Counted from the first letter of the stretch, positions 26,803-35,930 are shown. The stretch: DNA of 64,000 nt from Tomitella gaofuii (GCF_014126825.1 NZ_CP059900.1:372001-436000); one strand, 5' to 3'. Numbers and translations are program-made. Notes: a model not told the origin generated them from the letters alone.

Positions 26803-28545
26803 GTGCACACACTCGCACGCCCGGCGCCGCAGCCTGCCGGTGAGGCCTCGCGGGCGGGCGTCGTCCGCCCGCGGCGGCTGGAATCGGCGGCCGCGAAGGC
26901 GGTCCTGGTCGCGCTCGTGGCGGCGGGGATCTGGTCGACGATGGCACTGCAGATCAATGTCGCCTCCATCGCCGACTCGGCGGGCAACGCCGTCGACTTC
27001 GCCGGGCGGATGCTGCCGCTGGACTTCCCGCCGGTCGCGGAGCTCGCGGGGATGATCGGCGAGACGCTCGCGATCGTCCTGCTGGCCACGGTCCTGTCCG
27101 TCGTCCTGTCCATACCGGTCGCGGTGGCCGCCGCCGAGAGCACCGGCCGCACCCGCCTGGGCCGGTCCGGGGCGCGCGGGTTCATCGTGCTCATGCGCGC
27201 GATCCCCGACCTGATCCTCGCGATCGTGTTCTTCCGGGTCTTCGGGCTGGGCGCGCTGCCCGGCATCCTCGCCATGGGGCTGCACTCGATCGGCATGGTC
27301 GGCAAGCTGCTGGCGGACGCCATCGAGGACCTCGATCCCGGCCCGCGCGCCGCGGTGCAGGCGGCCGGCGGCGGCCGGGTGCAGCAGGTGGTGGTGGGGG
27401 TGCTGCCGCAGCTGTTGCCGCAGATCATCGCGACGGGCCTGCACCGGTTCGACATCAATCTGCGCACCTCGGTGCTGCTCGGCTATGTGGGCGTGGGCGG
27501 GATCGGCCTCGCCATCGCCGAGTCGATGCGCACCCTGGATTACCGGCGCGGCATGGCGCTCGCGCTGACCGTGCTGGTGCTGTGCATCCTCACCGAACTC
27601 GTCTCCGGCGCCTTCCGCCGGCGGCTGCTGGGCACGCCCCGCAGCCGTGCGCCGCGCGGCCGCTCCGTCGGTGGAGGCGCCCTCGTCGGCTGGGCCGACC
27701 GCGTCAGCGGCGGCTGGGTGACGGGCGGCCGCCGGCAGGACCGTCCCGGCGGCGCCGACGGCCGTCGTCTGAGCCAGCCCTGGGATGCCGACAGGGTGCG
27801 CCGGTATCTGTGGGGCGCGGTGGTCGTCGCCCTGGTGTTCTTGGCCTGGCGCGATGCGGGAGTGTCCGTGCCCGGGTTCCTCACCGGTCTGGCGGAACTG
27901 CCGTCGACGGCACTGTTGTTCTTCCCGCCGGACCTGTCGGCCGTCGCCTCCACGCTGTGGCCGGAACTGCTCACCACCCTCCAGATCGCGCTCGCCGCCA
28001 CGTTCCTCGGGGCGGTCCTGGCGGTGCCGATCGGGCTGCTGGCAGCCCGCAACGTGGCCCCGTCGCCCGCGGTGCACGGCACGTTCCGGGTCCTCATCGT
28101 GCTGGTGCGCGGCGTCCCCGAGCTGATCCTGGCCATCGTGTTCGTCGTGGTCACGGGGCTCGGGGCGGTCGCGGGCACGCTCGCGCTGGCCATCGGAGCG
28201 GTGGGGCTGCTGTCCAAGCTGGTCGCCGACTCGCTCGAGGAGACCGACGTGGCGGTGCAGGAGGCGCTGCGGGCGAACGGGGCGGGGCGTATGCAGGTGT
28301 TCGCGGCGGCCACGCTGCGTCAGGCGACGCCCGCGCTCGTGGCGCACGTGCTCTACCTGCTGGACACCAACGTACGCGCGGCGACGCTGCTGGGCGTGGT
28401 GGGCGCCGGAGGTATCGGCTACTACCTGCTCAACGCGTCGCGGATCGTCGACTTCGCCACGGTGACGACCATCGTGCTCATGATCCTCGGCGTGGTGCTC
28501 GTGATCGAGGGGCTCGCGGTGTGGTTGCGCAGGGCGCTGCGCTGA
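26803..28545 (+). CDS. phnE: Double-domain phosphonate permease (PhnE-PhnE fusion)
   Basis: A 580-residue membrane protein from GTG 26803 with two consecutive PhnE-type permease domains. The first (about 20-280) carries GETLAIVLLATVLSVVLSIP and the ATPase-contact loop AAVQAAGGGRVQQVVVGVLP. The second (about 325-575) carries LTTLQIALAATFLGAVLAVP and EALRANGAGRMQVFAAATLR. Many bacteria encode these as two separate subunits; here one chain supplies both halves of the channel. It completes the phnDCE importer. A strong bidirectional hairpin follows the stop. Confidence 0.92.
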   Translation: MHTLARPAPQPAGEASRAGVVRPRRLESAAAKAVLVALVAAGIWSTMALQINVASIADSAGNAVDFAGRMLPLDFPPVAELAGMIGETLAIVLLATVLSVVLSIPVAVAAAESTGRTRLGRSGARGFIVLMRAIPDLILAIVFFRVFGLGALPGILAMGLHSIGMVGKLLADAIEDLDPGPRAAVQAAGGGRVQQVVVGVLPQLLPQIIATGLHRFDINLRTSVLLGYVGVGGIGLAIAESMRTLDYRRGMALALTVLVLCILTELVSGAFRRRLLGTPRSRAPRGRSVGGGALVGWADRVSGGWVTGGRRQDRPGGADGRRLSQPWDADRVRRYLWGAVVVALVFLAWRDAGVSVPGFLTGLAELPSTALLFFPPDLSAVASTLWPELLTTLQIALAATFLGAVLAVPIGLLAARNVAPSPAVHGTFRVLIVLVRGVPELILAIVFVVVTGLGAVAGTLALAIGAVGLLSKLVADSLEETDVAVQEALRANGAGRMQVFAAATLRQATPALVAHVLYLLDTNVRAATLLGVVGAGGIGYYLLNASRIVDFATVTTIVLMILGVVLVIEGLAVWLRRALR

Positions 28546-28573
28546 GACGGGGATGAAAAAGCCGAGACGGGCA

Positions 28574-28622
28574 TGAGACGCCGAGGGGCGGCGGGCCCGG
28601 CCCGCCGCCCCTCGGCGTCTCA
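28574..28622. terminator. Strong bidirectional hairpin terminator
   Basis: Perfect 24-bp arms (starting TGAGACGCCGAGGGGCGGCG) around a single central base, between the convergent phnE and FAD-oxidoreductase genes. Its right arm includes the oxidoreductase stop codon. Confidence 0.8.
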
Positions 28623-29762
28623 GAGACCGGCGAGCGTGCGGCGGGCGATGCCGAACGACAGCGTCATGCCGATGCCGGAGGTGACCACCGCGACGGTGGT
28701 GGCGTCGTCGATTCGCTCGTGCACCAGGTTGGTGTCCTCGCTCGTGGCGTAGACACCCTGCCACCGTTGGCGGATGTGCAGCGGGGTCGCCGGCCGGATG
28801 ATGTCGGCGGCCGAGTCGAGCAGCGGCGCGTAGACGTCCTCGTCCAGGAACGGGTCGACGGTGACGGCGCGCACGTGCGAGTCGCCGACGATGAGCCCGC
28901 CGTCGGGGCGGCGGCTGAACATCGCGTTGGCGTCGATGTCCAGCAGTTCAGGCTGCTCGGCGGCGATGGCCCTCCGCAGGGCGCCGGCCGCGTCGGTCGC
29001 GGACATCGCGCCATAGCGGAGCATCGACGTGCCGGTGAGCACCGGCGAGGGGAACACGTAGCCGTCGACCGGCGCGGCGAGCAGCATCTGCAGCGCGCAC
29101 CGCCGGACCTTGCGTTGCTGTGCGAGATCCGGGAACAGCCTGTCCAGGTCGTGGCCCACGCACACCACCACGTGGTCGGCGGTGAAGGCGCCGCGCGACG
29201 TCTCCACGCGCCCGCCGCCGGCCCCCGTGACGGCGGTACCGGTGAGCAGATCCACCTGGTCGTGCGCGGCCAGCCACCGCGCGAGCGTGGGCGCGGCGGT
29301 GCGCGGATCCACGGCGAGGTCGTCAGGCAGCAGCGCACCGCCGGTCGCGGACTCGCCGCCGACGGCGCGGGGGCCGCGGATGCGTTCGCGCACCTGGTCG
29401 CCGGTCAGCAGTCGCACGCGGTCGCCGCCGCGTGCGCACCGCAGCTCCTCGAGCACGGCGAACTCTTCGGGCCGGCGCGCCACCACCAGCGTCCCTTCCT
29501 GCGCGACGGGGATGCCGGTGGCCGCAGCCATCGCCAGCCACCCCTCGCGTGAGTCGAGGGCCAGCGGATAGTCGGCGTCGGCCTGCGGCGTGGTGCAGAC
29601 GTGGCCGAAGTTGCGCACCGATGCGCCCACGGGCCGTTCGTCGCGTTCGATCACGCGCACGGACAGCCCGCGGCGCGCGGCCTCGAAGGCATGCGCCAGG
29701 CCGACGATTCCGGCTCCGACGACGAGCAGATCGGTGTGAGTCGATGATTCGGCAGAGGTCAC
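28620..29762 (-). CDS. FAD-dependent amine oxidoreductase of phosphonate clusters (TIGR03364 type)
   Basis: A 380-residue DAO-fold flavoprotein from GTG 29762. The N-terminal FAD motif is LLVVGAGIVGLAHAFEAARRG followed by VIERDERPVGAS. The C-terminal part has VTSGIGMTLSFGIARRTL. The family is repeatedly found beside phosphonate genes; one characterised branch (PbfD) oxidatively deaminates N-methylated aminoethylphosphonates to phosphonoacetaldehyde. Here it converges on phnE and diverges from the PhnX-like hydrolase gene, so the pair could run amine oxidation then C-P cleavage. The exact substrate is inferred. Confidence 0.82.
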   Translation of the reverse strand: MTSAESSTHTDLLVVGAGIVGLAHAFEAARRGLSVRVIERDERPVGASVRNFGHVCTTPQADADYPLALDSREGWLAMAAATGIPVAQEGTLVVARRPEEFAVLEELRCARGGDRVRLLTGDQVRERIRGPRAVGGESATGGALLPDDLAVDPRTAAPTLARWLAAHDQVDLLTGTAVTGAGGGRVETSRGAFTADHVVVCVGHDLDRLFPDLAQQRKVRRCALQMLLAAPVDGYVFPSPVLTGTSMLRYGAMSATDAAGALRRAIAAEQPELLDIDANAMFSRRPDGGLIVGDSHVRAVTVDPFLDEDVYAPLLDSAADIIRPATPLHIRQRWQGVYATSEDTNLVHERIDDATTVAVVTSGIGMTLSFGIARRTLAGL

Positions 29763-29924
29763 CACCCGAGGATCACATCGGGGAGCGCGCGGGGCGACGG
29801 TGCGCCGATGAGGGCACCGAGTGTTCACCCGAAGATGGCCGGACGTTGGCCTGGGCGTGGGCCGGCGGTACCGGAGGGGTCCTAGCGTCGGAACCATCGG
29901 AAGAGGCGACAGGCGGGAGCGGGC

Positions 29925-30629
29925 ATGGTCGAGCTGGTGGCATTCGACATCGCGGGAACCGTGGTGGACGAAGGCGGAATCGTCTACGAGGTGCTGCGGG
30001 AATCGGTGGAACGGGCGGGGGTGACCGTCACCGAGGAGCAGTTCCTGCCGTGGACGGGGATGGAGAAGCGCACGGCGATCGCCCACCTGCTGCGCCTGGG
30101 CCGCGCGGTGCCGACCGAGGCGATGGTCGACGACGCCTTCGCGTGGTTCACCCGGGAGCTCGACCGCCGGTACCGGGAGAGCCCGCCGCAACCGTTCCCC
30201 GGGGTGGAGGAGCTTTTCACGAACCTGCGTGCCGGCGGGGTGAAGGTGGCGTTGACGACGGGGTTCACCCGCGACGTCACCGACGCGCTGCTGGCGGGCC
30301 TGGGGTGGACGGTGGGCGACGGCGATCCCGACGCGACGCTCGATGCGGTGTGCACCGGGGACGAGGTCGCGGCGTCGCGCCCGTACCCCTACATGATCCA
30401 CACGGTGATGCAGCGCACGGGCACGGAGTCGGTGTCCGGGGTGATCGCGGTGGGGGACACGCGCGCGGACCTGGACGCCGCGCACAACGCGGGGGTGACC
30501 GGCGTGGGAGTGACCACCGGCGCCTGCGCCCGCACCGACCTGGCGGCGCGCCCGCACCGCAGCATCCTCGACGCCGCCGTCGAGCTGTGGGCGGATCCCG
30601 TCTTCGAGAACTACGCCGACGCGGTCTGA
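29925..30629 (+). CDS. PhnX-like phosphonatase (HAD hydrolase, TIGR03351 type)
   Basis: A 234-residue HAD-superfamily protein. The nucleophile is D8 in FDIAGTVVDE, motif II is the Thr in VALTTGFTRDV, and the metal-binding motif is GVIAVGDTRADLDAAHNAGV. K48 in TGMEKRTAI lies where phosphonoacetaldehyde hydrolase has the cap-domain Lys that forms a Schiff base. It is therefore likely to cleave the C-P bond of phosphonoacetaldehyde or a close relative, releasing phosphate. It starts at ATG 29925 after GGGAGC. Its TGA overlaps the start of the dehydrogenase gene (TGATG). Confidence 0.87.
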   Translation: MVELVAFDIAGTVVDEGGIVYEVLRESVERAGVTVTEEQFLPWTGMEKRTAIAHLLRLGRAVPTEAMVDDAFAWFTRELDRRYRESPPQPFPGVEELFTNLRAGGVKVALTTGFTRDVTDALLAGLGWTVGDGDPDATLDAVCTGDEVAASRPYPYMIHTVMQRTGTESVSGVIAVGDTRADLDAAHNAGVTGVGVTTGACARTDLAARPHRSILDAAVELWADPVFENYADAV

Positions 30630-31756
30630 TGGGGACGGACCGGCCGGCGGGGCCCGGGCACGCGGTGGCCCAGGTGTGGCACGGCGGCGGGGACTTCCGG
30701 CCGACGGCCTTCGCGGTGCCCGATCCCGCCCCGGGGGAGGTCATCGTGCGGGTCCGCGTCTCGACGGTCTGCGGCTCGGACCGGCACACGGTCTCCGGGC
30801 GCCGCAGCGGGCCGGCACCGTCGATCCTGGGGCACGAGTCGGTGGGCGAGGTCGCCGCGTTGCACCCGGACGGCGCGGTCGCCGTCAACGGTGCCGAGCT
30901 CCGCGTCGGAGACCGCGTCGTGTGGGGCGTGACTGCCGCGTGCGGGCGCTGCGACAGGTGCGCGGCCGGCCGCACGGCGAAGTGCCGCCGCCTGCGTAAG
31001 ATCGGGCACGAACCGCTCGGCGACCGGCCGCTGTCCGGCGGGTTCTCCACGCACGTCCACCTGCCCTCCGGGGTGCCGATCATGACGGTGCCGGACGCCG
31101 TGCCCGACGCCCCGGCGGCCCTGGCCGGATGCGCGGTGGCGACGGCGGTGGCCTGCGTCGACGCGGTGCACAGACGCGTCGCCCGTCCGCGTCGGGCGCT
31201 GGTGTGCGGGGCGGGCCTGCTCGGCGTGGCGTCGGTGGCGGCGCTCGCCGCGGCCGGCGTCGAGCACATCGAGGTCCGCGATGTGGACCCGTCGCGGGTG
31301 GCATTCGCACGCAGGTTCGGGGCGACCGCCGGGCGGGTGGTGCCGCGGAACACGGCGGACGGCACGGGAGACGACGGCGCGGGATTCGACGCCGCGATCG
31401 ACATGTCCGGTACGCCGGGCGGGGTGGCGGCGTGCGTGGCGGCGCTGGGCGTCGGCGGGGTGGCGGTGCTGGCCGGCAGCGTGCGCCCGCACGCGCCGGT
31501 GCCCCTGGACGCGGAACGCGTAGTGCGCGGCCACGCGTCGATCGTCGGCGTCCACAACTATGAGCCGGCCCATCTGCGCGACGCCGTCCGGCTGCTCGCC
31601 GCCACCGCGTCGTCGGCCCCATGGCCGGACGCCGTCGAACCTCCGGTGCCGCTGGGTCTGCTGCCCACGCTGTTCGAGCGCACTCCGGCGCGGCTGCGCG
31701 CGGCAGTGGCCCCGTCGATGCCGGAACATGCCGATGCGGGAACAAGTCCAGCCTGA
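30629..31756 (+). CDS. Zinc-dependent alcohol dehydrogenase associated with phosphonate use (TIGR03366 type)
   Basis: A 375-residue medium-chain dehydrogenase. Catalytic-zinc residues lie in VSTVCGSDRHTV and ILGHESVGEV. The structural-zinc cysteines form CGRCDRCAAGRTAKC. The cofactor fold is ALVCGAGLLGVASVAALAAAG. It is coupled to the PhnX-like gene by a TGATG overlap. It may oxidise or reduce the aldehyde left after C-P cleavage, or act on a hydroxyphosphonate. A GntR gene follows after 38 bp. Confidence 0.85.
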   Translation: MGTDRPAGPGHAVAQVWHGGGDFRPTAFAVPDPAPGEVIVRVRVSTVCGSDRHTVSGRRSGPAPSILGHESVGEVAALHPDGAVAVNGAELRVGDRVVWGVTAACGRCDRCAAGRTAKCRRLRKIGHEPLGDRPLSGGFSTHVHLPSGVPIMTVPDAVPDAPAALAGCAVATAVACVDAVHRRVARPRRALVCGAGLLGVASVAALAAAGVEHIEVRDVDPSRVAFARRFGATAGRVVPRNTADGTGDDGAGFDAAIDMSGTPGGVAACVAALGVGGVAVLAGSVRPHAPVPLDAERVVRGHASIVGVHNYEPAHLRDAVRLLAATASSAPWPDAVEPPVPLGLLPTLFERTPARLRAAVAPSMPEHADAGTSPA

Positions 31757-31794
31757 ACAAGATCGAGCCTGAACGAGTGGAGGAGAGCCGAGTG

Positions 31795-32511
31795 ATGACC
31801 GTTGCCGTCGATGCGACCCGGCGTCGCCGTGACGAGGTGGTCGATGCGCTCGCGGGGCAGGCCGCGGCGCTGCGCGTGGGCACGCGTCTGCCCAGCGAGG
31901 CGCAGATCATGCGGCAGTTCGCCGTGTCGCGTTCGGTGGCGCGCGCGGCCATCGAACAGTTGGAGAGCTGCTACCTGGTGCGCCGCGTGCAGGGGATGGG
32001 GACCTACGTGCACCGTCGCCTCGACGTGCCGGTGGGCGGGGACGGCCCGCCGTCGTTCCACCGCGTGATCGCTGCGGCGGGCGCACACGCGAGGACGGTG
32101 GTGGTGGCGACGCGCGCCGAGCCCGCGCCCGATGCGGCGTCGGCGGCGCTGGGGCGCGGCCTCACCTGCAAGGCCGAGCGCCTCGGGTTCGTCGACGACG
32201 AGCCGACGAGCGCCCTCGAGCATTGGCTGTACCCCGGCGCGCTGCCGGAGCCGGCGGTGGCGCTGCGGGCCTACGAGTCGGTGCACGACGGGCTCGACGC
32301 CGCCGGTGTGGCCGCGCGGTGCGTGCTGCGCCGGGCCACCACGGACTCGGCGCCCGGGTGGGTGTGCCACCGGCTGGAGCTGCCGGCCCGGTCGGAGACG
32401 TGGCTGACGGAGGCGGCGTGCGTCGAAACCGGGACGGGGAGGCCGCTGTACTACGCGCGCGCATGGTCGCGGATGGACCGGGTCCGGCTGGTGCTCGCCA
32501 CCGGGGAGTAG
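31795..32511 (+). CDS. GntR-family regulator, HutC/PhnF-type
   Basis: A 238-residue regulator from ATG 31795 (GTG 31792 possible), with GGAGGAGAG upstream. The winged helix reads GTRLPSEAQIMRQFAVSRSV followed by RRVQGMGTYV. The C-terminal effector domain is UTRA-like (PLYYARAWSRMDRVRLVL at its end). PhnF-type members repress phosphonate genes. It is the last gene of the hydrolase/dehydrogenase operon and the obvious candidate regulator of the whole island. A palindromic terminator follows. Confidence 0.87.
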   Translation: MTVAVDATRRRRDEVVDALAGQAAALRVGTRLPSEAQIMRQFAVSRSVARAAIEQLESCYLVRRVQGMGTYVHRRLDVPVGGDGPPSFHRVIAAAGAHARTVVVATRAEPAPDAASAALGRGLTCKAERLGFVDDEPTSALEHWLYPGALPEPAVALRAYESVHDGLDAAGVAARCVLRRATTDSAPGWVCHRLELPARSETWLTEAACVETGTGRPLYYARAWSRMDRVRLVLATGE

Positions 32512-32526
32512 CGGGGGATGGTGCGG

Positions 32527-32564
32527 CGGGGGTGCGGCGGTTCCGCGGAACCGCCGCACCCCCG
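32527..32564. terminator. 38-bp perfect palindrome, second member of the family
   Basis: Perfect arms around centre 32545/32546, 15 bp after the GntR stop, with the shared core GGTTCCGCGGAACC and flanks CGGGGGTGCGGC. It lies between the plus-strand GntR gene and a small minus-strand ORF. Confidence 0.65.
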
Positions 32565-32570
32565 GAACAG

Positions 32571-32672
32571 CTACGCCGTCGAGCCGGTGCCGCCCAGCGA
32601 GTCGAGCTGGTCCTGCACCCATCCGAGGAAGACGTTCAGCGGCGTGAAGGACAGGTCGAAGTCCATGCTCAT
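32571..32672 (-). CDS. Possible 33-residue small protein
   Basis: The frame from ATG 32672 starts MSMDFDLSFTPLNVFLGWVQ and ends with a Gly/Ser-rich tail. GAAAGG lies about eight bases upstream. The amphipathic, aromatic-rich sequence without low complexity looks like a real short protein rather than chance translation. It sits between the palindromic terminator and the flavin-dependent oxidase gene, on that gene's strand. No family is recognised. Confidence 0.4.
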   Translation of the reverse strand: MSMDFDLSFTPLNVFLGWVQDQLDSLGGTGSTA

Positions 32673-32825
32673 GGTGCGTGCCTTTCGGTCGGGACTGGTC
32701 GGCGGACCTGCGATGGCCTGCGGGGCGCCCGACGTCGCGGCCGGCATGTGCGCCCACCGCAATCTACCGGCGCGCCGGGCGGCGCGCCATGACGAAGAAT
32801 GTGCCGCGTGCCATGCCTCAGGGGG

Positions 32826-33488
32826 TCAGTACAGGTGGTCCCGGTAGCCCTCGGCGCGTGCGGGCGGGGCGTCGTCGGGAACCGGGCGATCCAGCTGTTC
32901 GTGGATCATCTCGCGCAGTGCGGGCACCTCGCCGTGGGCCACCCAGGTGTCCGGCCGCCACAGCTTGCCGCGCAGCATCGCGCGGGCGCAGTGGGTGAAC
33001 ACCTCCTCGATGTGCACGATCAGCGCAAGCTGCGCGGGACGGCCGCCCAGGGTCATGTCCGCGCACACCTCCGGGTCCGTGGTGAGCGTCGCGGTGCCGT
33101 TGACGCGGACCACCTCTTCGAGGCCGGGGACGATGAACAGGATCCCCACGTGCGGGTTGGCCAGGATGTTGCGGTACGAGTCGCCGCGGCGGTTGCCCGG
33201 GCGGTCCGGGAGGATCAGCGTGTGCGCGTCGGGCATCCGCACCACGCTGGTGATGTCGCCGCGCGGGGAACTGTCGCAGCGCCCGTCGGCGTCGGCGGTG
33301 GCGAGGACGAAGAACCGTGCGTGCCGGATGAACTCGCGCACGAGCGGGGTCGTGTGCGGGGTGCACTTGGCGATGATGTCCGGATGCGGCGGACCGCCGA
33401 GCACCTCCTCGAGACGGTCGGGTGTGGCGATCCGATGCGCGTCCGCGCCGCGCGGGGCCGCCGCAGTCGTCCCGGTCGTCGTCTGCAT
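32826..33488 (-). CDS. Pyridoxamine-phosphate-oxidase-like FMN protein (MSMEG_1061-type)
   Basis: A 220-residue split-barrel protein. The core has IRHARFFVLATADADGRCDSSPRGD, LILPDRPGNRRGDSYRNILANPHVGILF and VRVNGTATL, all typical of PPOX-type FMN or F420 proteins of the MSMEG_1061 group. Such proteins usually reduce small molecules; few are characterised. The start ATG 33488 follows GGAGGA. It is divergent from the HsaA-like gene across a 234-bp promoter gap. Confidence 0.85.
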   Translation of the reverse strand: MQTTTGTTAAAPRGADAHRIATPDRLEEVLGGPPHPDIIAKCTPHTTPLVREFIRHARFFVLATADADGRCDSSPRGDITSVVRMPDAHTLILPDRPGNRRGDSYRNILANPHVGILFIVPGLEEVVRVNGTATLTTDPEVCADMTLGGRPAQLALIVHIEEVFTHCARAMLRGKLWRPDTWVAHGEVPALREMIHEQLDRPVPDDAPPARAEGYRDHLY

Positions 33489-33722
33489 CCGTCCTCCTCC
33501 GTGGTGTTGAGGACAGGCTACGCATACCCGCTGGGGTGCGCCGCGGCCGGTTCCGGCCCCCGGGCCCCGACGGTGCACCACCGTCCCCGGCGCCTGCGAA
33601 CTCGGGTTTTCCCGCGTGCCGGGAAGCGCCGTTCCCGTGGCGGCGGGGCCGCTGTGATCGTGGTCTCAGGCGGCGCCGGGCGTGCGCCCGGCCGACCGGC
33701 ACGACGGCGACGGGAGTGGAAG

Positions 33723-34907
33723 ATGGGCAACAGGGTGCTCGACGTGATCGAGGCGCACGCGGACGAGCTGTTCGCGCAAGGCGAGGAAGCCGAGAAGATC
33801 GGCAAGCTCACCGATCGGACCGTGGAGATCATGAACGAGGCGCAGGCGATGCGCATGTTCCAGCCGGCCGAGTACGGCGGTCTGGAGTACCGGCCGCGGC
33901 AGTTCGCGGAGACGGTGATGCGCCTGGCGTCGCTGGATCCGGCGGCGGGCTGGGTGCTGGGCGTGTGCGGGGTGCACCCGTGGCAGTTGGCCTACAACGA
34001 CAAGCGGGTGCGTGAGGAGGTGTGGGGTGAGGACAGCAGCATCTGGATGGCCTCTCCCTACATGCCCACCGGCATGCTCACCCCGAAAGGGGACGGCACC
34101 TACGGGTTCAGCGGCCGCTGGTCGTTCTCGTCGGGCACCGACCACTGCCGCTGGGTGTTCCTCGGCGGAATGCTCACCGAGGCGGACGGGTCGATGCCCG
34201 CGGAACCGCAGATGGTGCACGTCATCATCCCCCGCAAGGACTACGAGATCATCGACGGCTCGTGGGACGTGGTGGGCCTGCGCGGCACGGGCAGCAAGGA
34301 CCTGGTGATCAAGGACGCCGTGGTGCCCGAGTACCGCTTCATGACCTGGGACGATGTGGTCAGCGGCGACGGTCAGGCGCGGTCGGGCCGCACCGAGACG
34401 CTCTACAAGCTGCCCTGGTCCGGCATGTTCCCGCTGGGCATCACCGCCGCCACCGTCGGAATCTGCGAGGGGCTGCTGCGGCTGGCCCAGGACTACCAGG
34501 CCGACCGCATCAACGCGCAGGGCACGGCCGTCAAGGACGACCCGTACACCATGTACCGCTTCGGCGAGCTGATGGCGGACATCCGGGCGGCGCGCGCGGA
34601 GCTGCTGGCCAACGTCGACGACCTCTGGGAAATGACCGAGCGGGGCGAGCAGGCCGATTTCGCGCGGCGCGCCCAGGGGCGCGCCACCCAGGTGCGTGCC
34701 GCGTGGCGGGCCGTGGAGGCGGCCAACGAGATCTACGCGCGCTGCGGCGGCACGGCGTTGCGCATGCAGATGCCGATGCAGCGGTTCTGGCGTGACGCGC
34801 AGGCCGGGATGCACCATGCGATCCACTCGCCCAACACCGTTTACCACGCGTCCGCCCTCAGCGCGCTCGGCGCCGACCCGCAGGGGCCGCTGCGGATGAT
34901 GATCTGA
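33723..34907 (+). CDS. hsaA: HsaA-like flavin-dependent monooxygenase, oxygenase component
   Basis: A 394-residue group D flavin monooxygenase with the acyl-CoA-dehydrogenase fold. HsaA hydroxylates the phenolic seco-steroid 3-HSA to a catechol using FMNH2 from HsaB. Family landmarks are LDPAAGWVLGVCGVHPWQLA, FSGRWSFSSGTDHCRWVFLGG, VVGLRGTGSKDLVIKDAVVP and the C-terminal QRFWRDAQAGMHHA. An hsaC-like gene follows after 83 bp and an hsaB-like gene lies 3.5 kb on. The similarity to classical HsaA looks moderate by eye, so it could serve a related phenolic substrate. Confidence 0.82.
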   Translation: MGNRVLDVIEAHADELFAQGEEAEKIGKLTDRTVEIMNEAQAMRMFQPAEYGGLEYRPRQFAETVMRLASLDPAAGWVLGVCGVHPWQLAYNDKRVREEVWGEDSSIWMASPYMPTGMLTPKGDGTYGFSGRWSFSSGTDHCRWVFLGGMLTEADGSMPAEPQMVHVIIPRKDYEIIDGSWDVVGLRGTGSKDLVIKDAVVPEYRFMTWDDVVSGDGQARSGRTETLYKLPWSGMFPLGITAATVGICEGLLRLAQDYQADRINAQGTAVKDDPYTMYRFGELMADIRAARAELLANVDDLWEMTERGEQADFARRAQGRATQVRAAWRAVEAANEIYARCGGTALRMQMPMQRFWRDAQAGMHHAIHSPNTVYHASALSALGADPQGPLRMMI

Positions 34908-34990
34908 GCGGGACTCGGGCCCGCAGCGGACGTTCACGGCGGGATGATCGCGACACGGAACCCCACATCACAGGAAGGACGCGGAGGAGC

Positions 34991-35914
34991 ATGGCAGATC
35001 AGCAGGTGGAGCGCGAGATCCGGGCGCTCGGATACGTAGAGGTACAGACGAACGACATGGAGCGGTGGCGGAAGCTGGCGTTCGGGGTGCTGGGTTTCGC
35101 GGAGGGGGCGGGGCCCGATGAGAGGGCGCTGTACCTGCGGATGGACGAGCGGGCGGCGCGGATCATCGTCACGCCCGGCGAGACCGATGGCGTGACGGTG
35201 GTCGGTTGGGAGGTGCGCGACCAGGAGGCGCTCGACCGGGTGCGCGAGCAGGTCGGCGCCGCGGGCATCGAGGTGCGGGACCTGACGCAGCAGGAGGCGG
35301 ACGGGCGTCGGGTGGAGGCGGCGATCGCGTTCACCGACCCGGCCGGAACGCAGCTCGAGGTGTTCCACGGGGCGCTGCTCGATCACAGCCCGGTGGTGAC
35401 GCCGTTCGGGGCGAAGTTCGTCACCGGCGCGCAGGGCCTCGGCCACGCCGTCATCCCCGTTCCCGACCAGGGGGCCGCGTACGACTTCTACGTCAAAACG
35501 CTCGGATTCCTGCCGCGCGGCGCCTTCCGCATGCCCGCACCACCCGAGTACGGGCCCATGCGGATCCGGTTCTTCGGGGTCAACCAGCGCCACCACTCGC
35601 TGGCGATGATGCCCTCGCCCAAGCAGGGGCCGGGGCTCATCCACATCATGGTCGAGGTGGAGACCCTCGACCAGGTCGGCGAGGCGCAGGATCGCGTGGT
35701 CAAGGAGGGCATTTCGCTCTCGTCCACTCTTGGCCGGCACACCAACGACAAGATGGTGTCGTTCTACGTGCGCGCGCCGGGCGGCTGGGACATCGAGTTC
35801 GGCTGCGAGGGCATGCTGGTCGACGAGGAGCACTACACGGCCGAGGAGATCACGGCCGACAGCTACTGGGGCCACGACTGGTCCGGCTCCGAACCGCTGG
35901 CCGTGCTGCAGTAG
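34991..35914 (+). CDS. hsaC: HsaC-like extradiol (type I) catechol dioxygenase
   Basis: A 307-residue two-barrel vicinal-oxygen-chelate dioxygenase. Iron ligands are H152 (GAQGLGHAVI), H218 (GPGLIHIMVEV) and E269 (GGWDIEFGCEG). The second-shell segment NQRHHSLAMMP and SSTLGRHTNDKMVSFYVRAP are conserved in HsaC/BphC. The enzyme opens the catecholic A-ring of 3,4-DHSA-like compounds by meta cleavage. It starts at ATG 34991 with GGAGGAGC upstream and forms an operon with the monooxygenase gene. No hydrolase of the HsaD kind follows in the window. Confidence 0.92.
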   Translation: MADQQVEREIRALGYVEVQTNDMERWRKLAFGVLGFAEGAGPDERALYLRMDERAARIIVTPGETDGVTVVGWEVRDQEALDRVREQVGAAGIEVRDLTQQEADGRRVEAAIAFTDPAGTQLEVFHGALLDHSPVVTPFGAKFVTGAQGLGHAVIPVPDQGAAYDFYVKTLGFLPRGAFRMPAPPEYGPMRIRFFGVNQRHHSLAMMPSPKQGPGLIHIMVEVETLDQVGEAQDRVVKEGISLSSTLGRHTNDKMVSFYVRAPGGWDIEFGCEGMLVDEEHYTAEEITADSYWGHDWSGSEPLAVLQ

Positions 35915-35930
35915 GTCACCGCATCGACGC

